Shown in pieces: positions 59,956 through 64,000 of a DNA stretch of 64,000 nucleotides. Position 1 is the stretch's first letter; every line of letters starts with the position of its first letter. Under the pieces are notes generated by a model, which did not search any database, was not told the origin of the DNA, and saw only the letters and a program-made list of their open reading frames with translations. The DNA is from an uncultured Carboxylicivirga sp. (GTDB taxonomy: Bacteria; Bacteroidota; Bacteroidia; Bacteroidales; Marinilabiliaceae). The stretch covers positions 620,001-684,000 of the forward strand of contig NZ_OY771430.1 in the NCBI RefSeq assembly GCF_963674565.1, read 5' to 3'. Made by a program: the position numbers and the translations under genes.

Positions 59956-61272
59956 ATGTTTAAGTATACCTTTTTACTTTTATTGATCAGCCTGTTTGTT
60001 ATTGAGGGTAAATCCCAGAAATCAAAAACTGATATTCAAACCCTATTGTCAAAGCGTCATGGTGCGACTGATAGAAGTGATGTCTTAAAAAGTAACAATG
60101 TAAAAGAGTATATATTAGATAGTCTGGTTGAATTCAATTATAACGAGAACTCTCAGCAATGGGATAGATCATTCATCAAAGAATCTTTCACATATGATCA
60201 TGACCAGGAAACTTTATGGATTTATTCATCGTGGGATGCGGGAGAAAATGCCTGGAGTGAACTAATGAAAGAAGAGATGAGCTACGATCACGAAGGTAAT
60301 CTTTCAGGTTTTGTTACTTATGTAAAAGGTGTTGATAATGAATGGCATGAATTTATCAAAGAAGATTACCGATATAATTCAAAGAATAAGCTCAAACAAA
60401 CCAACCGCTTTGCATGGAAGTATAGCAGTAAACAATGGATAGAAACAGAGCAAGTTTATTGTAGTTATGATGATGAGGGAAAATTGCTGAAAGATAGTGT
60501 ACTGCAATGGAGTTCAGATTCAGAAGAATGGGAGAAATCTTCGAAGAATGATTATACCTATATCCATACAGGTCTTCCTCATTATATTTATCATTCAGTT
60601 TATAATAAAGAATTAGCTGAATGGGAACAGGATGAATATGTTTGGTATTTATATAGTCACAGCTATTGGCAATTGCTCTCAAAAACAGTGTATCAAAAGT
60701 ATGGCGAGGAATGGAAACGACATAGAATGGAATCATATATTAGAGGAGAAAGAGGCGATATAAATGGCAATAACTCTGTAGTCTGGGATTATTCGAATGA
60801 ACAACCTTATTTTGATTTTAAGAAATCGGTATTTGAATATGATTATGATATCACTTCTGATGCTGTTCTTTTTCCTTATTATTTCAGCAATTCAGAATCG
60901 TTATACTATCATCATAAAATAGTTGATAATAATCTGTATAAGAAGAAAGAAGGAGGTACTGAAATGGAGCAATACCGAAAAATAAAATATTATTATTCGG
61001 ATACCAATAGTTCTACTGATCTAAATGAGACTGAAAATATTGATTTTAAGATATATCCTAATCCAGCAAGTGATTATATAACCATAGAATGTGAAGAATC
61101 TATTCACACATATCAATTTGAGATCTATAATCTGGCAGGAAAGAAAATATTGTATAGAAATTTGTCTTCAGGTTATGAAAGAATAGATGTGAGTCAACTT
61201 ACTAAAGGAATTTATTTCTATTTGATATATTCTGATTTTAAAAGACAATCTGGCAAACTATTAATGAACTAA
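59956..61272 (+). CDS. Secreted protein with type IX secretion sorting domain
   Basis: A 438-residue protein with a signal peptide (ATG at 59956; about residues 1-21) and a C-terminal T9SS type A sorting domain (about residues 360-438, FKIYPNPASDYITIE and TKGIYFYLIYSDFKRQSGKL). The middle holds about five repeats of some 35-40 residues, each with a Trp pair and a Tyr-Asp turn (such as YDHEGNLSGF, YNSKNKLKQT, YDDEGKLLKD), reading as a beta-strand array. The protein is thus exported through the outer membrane and anchored or released. Its role is unknown. Confidence 0.88.
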   Translation: MFKYTFLLLLISLFVIEGKSQKSKTDIQTLLSKRHGATDRSDVLKSNNVKEYILDSLVEFNYNENSQQWDRSFIKESFTYDHDQETLWIYSSWDAGENAWSELMKEEMSYDHEGNLSGFVTYVKGVDNEWHEFIKEDYRYNSKNKLKQTNRFAWKYSSKQWIETEQVYCSYDDEGKLLKDSVLQWSSDSEEWEKSSKNDYTYIHTGLPHYIYHSVYNKELAEWEQDEYVWYLYSHSYWQLLSKTVYQKYGEEWKRHRMESYIRGERGDINGNNSVVWDYSNEQPYFDFKKSVFEYDYDITSDAVLFPYYFSNSESLYYHHKIVDNNLYKKKEGGTEMEQYRKIKYYYSDTNSSTDLNETENIDFKIYPNPASDYITIECEESIHTYQFEIYNLAGKKILYRNLSSGYERIDVSQLTKGIYFYLIYSDFKRQSGKLLMN

Positions 61273-61284
61273 AGACACATATAA

Positions 61285-61315
61285 TTTGATGTGGTTGTTG
61301 TCTTTGCTAATTTTG
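61285..61315 (+). promoter_or_regulatory. Consensus promoter for the GyrI-like gene, leaderless
   Basis: TTTG (61285-61288), a 19-base spacer and TAATTTTG (61308-61315) match the consensus. The ATG at 61323 would lie at or within 1-2 bases of the predicted transcript start. Confidence 0.6.
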
Positions 61316-61322
61316 TCTTCAT

Positions 61323-61802
61323 ATGCAATTAGTTCCCCAAATAATTACGACACATCAACGGATTCTGGTTGGTAAAAAGCTACAGATGAGCTTGACTAAC
61401 TATAAAATTAGTGAGCTTTGGCGAAGTTTTTTGCCTCACAAAAAGGAGGTTCAGAATCGTTTGAATAATGATTTGATTTCATTTACGGTCTATGATTCCA
61501 ACTATTTCAAGGCATTTGATCCTGAGAAAAATTTTATAAAATGTGCAGCAATGGAAGTTCTAAGTGTGGATGAAGTGCCTGAAGGTTTGGAAGTTATGGT
61601 TATACCGGAAGGAATGTATGCTGTATTCAATTATAAAGGATCTGCTTCAGATCATTCTGTCTTTCAATATATACTTGGATCGTGGTTGCCTGCTTCAAAA
61701 TATATTCTGGATGACCGACCTCATTTTGAGGTTTTGGGTGAAAAATACAGTAATACTGCTCCTGATTCTGAGGAAGAAATATGGATACCCATTAAAGAGT
61801 AA
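61323..61802 (+). CDS. GyrI-like / effector-binding domain protein
   Basis: A 159-residue protein of the GyrI-like (AraC effector-binding) fold. Motifs are IITTHQRILVGKKLQMSLTN, ELWRSFLPHKKEV, the middle PEGLEVMVIPEGMYAVFNYKG and the end HFEVLGEKYS with DSEEEIWIPIK. It has no DNA-binding domain. Stand-alone members bind hydrophobic or drug-like molecules or inhibit gyrase; the ligand here is unknown. It has its own consensus promoter and is followed by an amidohydrolase gene. Confidence 0.92.
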   Translation: MQLVPQIITTHQRILVGKKLQMSLTNYKISELWRSFLPHKKEVQNRLNNDLISFTVYDSNYFKAFDPEKNFIKCAAMEVLSVDEVPEGLEVMVIPEGMYAVFNYKGSASDHSVFQYILGSWLPASKYILDDRPHFEVLGEKYSNTAPDSEEEIWIPIKE

Positions 61803-61811
61803 TCTTAATTA

Positions 61812-61909
61812 ATTGTTTCAATTTGACAGGTTTTATGGTCATTATTTTTAGTCTATAAAACTATTTGTTAGATTTCAGGGTTATTTTTTATTGAAACAAT
61901 AAATCTAAC
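61812..61909 (+). promoter_or_regulatory. Interleaved inverted repeats abutting the amidohydrolase start
   Basis: ATTGTTTCAAT (61812-61822) is the exact complement of ATTGAAACAAT (61890-61900), and GTTAGATTT (61867-61875) of AAATCTAAC (61901-61909). The order A-B-A'-B' fits a pseudoknot. The last arm ends 2 bases before the ATG at 61912. Each A arm is also an ATTG-N3-CAAT palindrome, so a protein operator is possible too. Confidence 0.6.
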
Positions 61910-61911
61910 CT

Positions 61912-63339
61912 ATGAAATTCCTAAAAAAATTACTTTATACACTATTAAGCATAGTTCTTGTTGTTTGGTTTGCATCTTTAGTTATCTTACAATTAGAAAA
62001 AAATCAATCGGCATACCTGAAGATCGAAAATCATCCTGATTTAGAGGTAAATTCATATATCATATCCAATGTAAATATTATTCCGATGACTGCAGATACT
62101 GTTTTGGAAAATATGACAGTATGGGTAGATGAAGGAGTTATTAAAGAAATGAGCAATACAAAATTATCAGTTGAAGTTCCTATAATTGATGGGAAAGGTG
62201 GTTATTTAACGCCTGGACTGATAGATATGCATGTTCATCTTTGGGATCGCTTCGAATTAGGGCTATATCTGGCTAATGGTGTAACAACAATCAGAAGTTT
62301 ACTTGGAATGCCATTTCATTTGGAGGTTAAAGAACAATTGCAAAAGAGTGAGATTATAGGTCCGGAGTTTTATACTTCATCTCCACAATTTTCAGGGCCA
62401 GAAGATGGTGATATCTTTCATAAACAAGTGAATACTCCTGAAGAAGCTGCACAATTAGTTATAAAATATAAAGAGGTTGGATACGATTATATAAAAACAT
62501 ACAATCTTTTACCAAAACATTTATTTGATGCAGTTCTTGATCAAGCTACTTTGTCTGGAATACCAGTAATTGCACATCCCAGTTTCTTAGTCGATTATAA
62601 ATATCATTTCGATGATAGAATCAGTACTGTTGAACATACCGAAGATATTTATCAGCAAGCATTAAACTATCAGTACGATCGCGAAAAGTTGCAGGAGATA
62701 GTTAATGGCTATGCTCGCTCAGGACAAACTCATTGTCCTACGATAACAGTATTTTATAATCTAACTGAAATCTATAATAAAGGTGAAGCTTATCTTCAGT
62801 CTGAACAGGTTGCATATCTCAATTCGTTTGTAGAAGATGTTGGCGGAGATTATAAAAGGCATATGGCTATCCGATTAAGTGACTCAACATCCGTTCAGCG
62901 AATTAATGAACAACAGCAATTTCATATGGAAATTCTACAAAAGCTGCATCAAGCAGGTGTTAACATTGTTGCTGGTACAGATGCTGGCATTGTGAATACG
63001 GCAGCAGGTTTCTCGATTCATCAGGAACTTGGATTTTATGTTCAGGCGGGTATGAGTAATTATGAAGCGTTGAAAACAGCCACAATTAATCCTTCCAAAG
63101 TGTATGAAGAATACTCTAACTTTGGAACAATTGACTTGGGTAAGCATGCTAATTTAATTCTCACTGAGGATAATCCATTAAAAGATTTGTCAACCCTAAA
63201 AAATCCGAGATGGGTAATGATAAAAGGAAGAAAGATTGAGAATGATCTGATGCAACAGTTTAAAGATAAGGCCGCAAACAGGAAAAACTACCTGGCGACA
63301 ATGATTAAAGCTATTTCATATGTTCTTTGGGGTAAATAA
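61912..63339 (+). CDS. Membrane-anchored amidohydrolase (imidazolonepropionase-like)
   Basis: A 475-residue amidohydrolase with an N-terminal transmembrane segment or signal anchor (about residues 7-27). All expected metal ligands are visible: H-x-H in LIDMHVHLWD, a Lys in YDYIKTYNLLPK, His in VIAHPSF and TVEHTED, and the catalytic Asp in AGTDAGI. The C-terminal motif SNFGTIDLGKHANLILT is typical. Members cleave cyclic amides or dipeptides. The substrate is unknown. It has an intricate leader (61812-61909) and is followed by a DUF6090 gene. Confidence 0.9.
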   Translation: MKFLKKLLYTLLSIVLVVWFASLVILQLEKNQSAYLKIENHPDLEVNSYIISNVNIIPMTADTVLENMTVWVDEGVIKEMSNTKLSVEVPIIDGKGGYLTPGLIDMHVHLWDRFELGLYLANGVTTIRSLLGMPFHLEVKEQLQKSEIIGPEFYTSSPQFSGPEDGDIFHKQVNTPEEAAQLVIKYKEVGYDYIKTYNLLPKHLFDAVLDQATLSGIPVIAHPSFLVDYKYHFDDRISTVEHTEDIYQQALNYQYDREKLQEIVNGYARSGQTHCPTITVFYNLTEIYNKGEAYLQSEQVAYLNSFVEDVGGDYKRHMAIRLSDSTSVQRINEQQQFHMEILQKLHQAGVNIVAGTDAGIVNTAAGFSIHQELGFYVQAGMSNYEALKTATINPSKVYEEYSNFGTIDLGKHANLILTEDNPLKDLSTLKNPRWVMIKGRKIENDLMQQFKDKAANRKNYLATMIKAISYVLWGK

Positions 63340-63369
63340 CTTTCCTGAGAATTGATTAAAATAAAATTG

Positions 63370-64000
63370 ATGAGGTTTTTTAGAATAATCAGACAAACCC
63401 TTTTATCAGATAATAAAATTAAAAAGTATCTGACGTATGCTTTAGGTGAAATTATATTGGTTGTGATTGGTATATTAATCGCCTTGGCTATCAGTAATAT
63501 CAATCAGGAACATGATATCCGTAAAAAGGAAAAAGTGTATCTCGAAGGATTGCAAAAGGAATTGGAAATCAGCAAAAATAAGTTGCAAGAGCTTATTAAA
63601 GTCAATCATTCAAACTATGAAGGTGCAAAAAGGATTGTTTTTTATATTGAAAATCCTGATTCGGTGATTACGGAAAAACAGTTTTCTGAATTAATATTTA
63701 ATAGTCTGGCTTTCGATATCGCTTTTAATCCGAATAACTCCTTGTTAAACGAGATGATAAATTCAGGTAGTTTAAAAGATATATCAAACAACCAATTAAG
63801 AGTTTATCTTACTAATTGGATTTCAACACTCGATGACGTTGCTAAGCAGGAAGTTGATCTTGAAAAGCAAAGAGAAAAGGTGATTGATATTCTATCTGGT
63901 AAAGATTACAGTATTAAAACTATCTTTGATTTAAATGAAGGTATTAAAAGTCAAATAGATTTACCAACAAGTAACAAAACAAGAAGTAATCTGAAAATAT
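63370..64000 (+). CDS. DUF6090-type membrane protein (partial, truncated by window end)
   Basis: The first 210 codons of a gene that runs past the right edge. The start MRFFRIIRQTLLSDNKIKKY with the helix ALGEIILVVIGILIALAIS (about residues 25-43) is characteristic of DUF6090, a Bacteroidota family of unknown function with one transmembrane segment and a helical cytoplasmic or periplasmic domain. It starts 30 bases after the amidohydrolase and is probably co-transcribed. No catalytic motif is visible. Confidence 0.85.
   Translation, partial: MRFFRIIRQTLLSDNKIKKYLTYALGEIILVVIGILIALAISNINQEHDIRKKEKVYLEGLQKELEISKNKLQELIKVNHSNYEGAKRIVFYIENPDSVITEKQFSELIFNSLAFDIAFNPNNSLLNEMINSGSLKDISNNQLRVYLTNWISTLDDVAKQEVDLEKQREKVIDILSGKDYSIKTIFDLNEGIKSQIDLPTSNKTRSNLKI

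Noticed and set aside
1..64000. tRNA, rRNA, CRISPR array, insertion sequence or prophage
   Set aside because: No T-loop-like motif in a tRNA context, no regularly spaced repeat array and no transposase, integrase or phage structural gene was seen on either strand.

Overview
The window reads as chromosomal DNA of a Bacteroidota (Bacteroidetes) bacterium, most likely a marine or facultatively anaerobic member of Bacteroidales/Marinilabiliales; the order-level guess is inference. Supporting signs are a C-terminal type IX secretion sorting domain, a TonB-dependent receptor with a carboxypeptidase-D-like N-domain, a Bacteroidota-type LptD, DUF6090 and 7TMR-DISM proteins, promoters of the TTTG-N19-TAnnTTTG type, and starts that mostly lack a Shine-Dalgarno sequence. 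The DNA is AT-rich by eye. No tRNA, rRNA, CRISPR array, intact insertion sequence or prophage was seen.

Layout. 1-5.2 kb: a 7TM sensor kinase (cut by the left edge), a membrane glycosyltransferase, a small membrane protein and NudC. 5.2-9.9 kb: a four-gene run of TonB receptor, exported repeat protein, LytS-type kinase and LytTR regulator. 9.9-14.0 kb (minus strand): an OmpR-type two-component system co-transcribed with an unknown lipoprotein, an NlpC/P60 hydrolase and an eIF1/SUI1-like factor. 14.0-14.8 kb is gene-free and holds a 167-bp direct repeat pair flanking a hairpin-bearing spacer. 14.8-18.7 kb: a serine hydrolase, a HAD phosphatase, a SemiSWEET, rubrerythrin and a flavoprotein-rubredoxin fusion. 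19-22.3 kb: NfnA/NfnB-like oxidoreductase subunits with a dihydroorotate-dehydrogenase-like protein. 22.5-24.2 kb: the ribosomal operon rpsF-rpsR-rplI and ridA. 24.3-29.6 kb: envelope genes lptD, amidase and mlaD. 29.9-35.5 kb: dnaA, the agmatine-to-putrescine pair aguA-aguB, and an M3 peptidase lipoprotein. 35.6-42 kb: glutathione peroxidase, pcm, two small proteins, truA, aroE, a DUF368 transporter and a TPR protein. 42.0-42.6 kb is a gene-free stretch rich in inverted repeats. 42.6-48.8 kb: an EamA transporter, a dihydropyrimidinase-like protein that has lost its metal ligands, a Wzc-type tyrosine kinase, a GT2 glycosyltransferase and a small membrane protein. 49-58.2 kb: an aspartate-type aminotransferase, FtsE, a 1015-residue TPR protein with a beta-barrel partner, and gyrB. 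58.4-64 kb is accessory in character: a methyltransferase, a Crp-family regulator, a T9SS cargo protein, a GyrI-like protein, an intact amidohydrolase and a truncated DUF6090 protein.

Most of the window is housekeeping and envelope biology. The items most worth a second look are the apparently non-catalytic amidohydrolase-fold protein (43.7-45.0 kb), the interleaved inverted repeats abutting the start of the amidohydrolase at 61.9 kb, the repeat pair at 14.2-14.75 kb, strong Shine-Dalgarno sequences confined to the bS18 and bL9 genes, a terminator-like hairpin in the gyrB leader, and the structured gene-free stretch at 42.0-42.6 kb. No clearly new defence or mobile system was recognised. All lengths, spacings and motif positions were read by eye.
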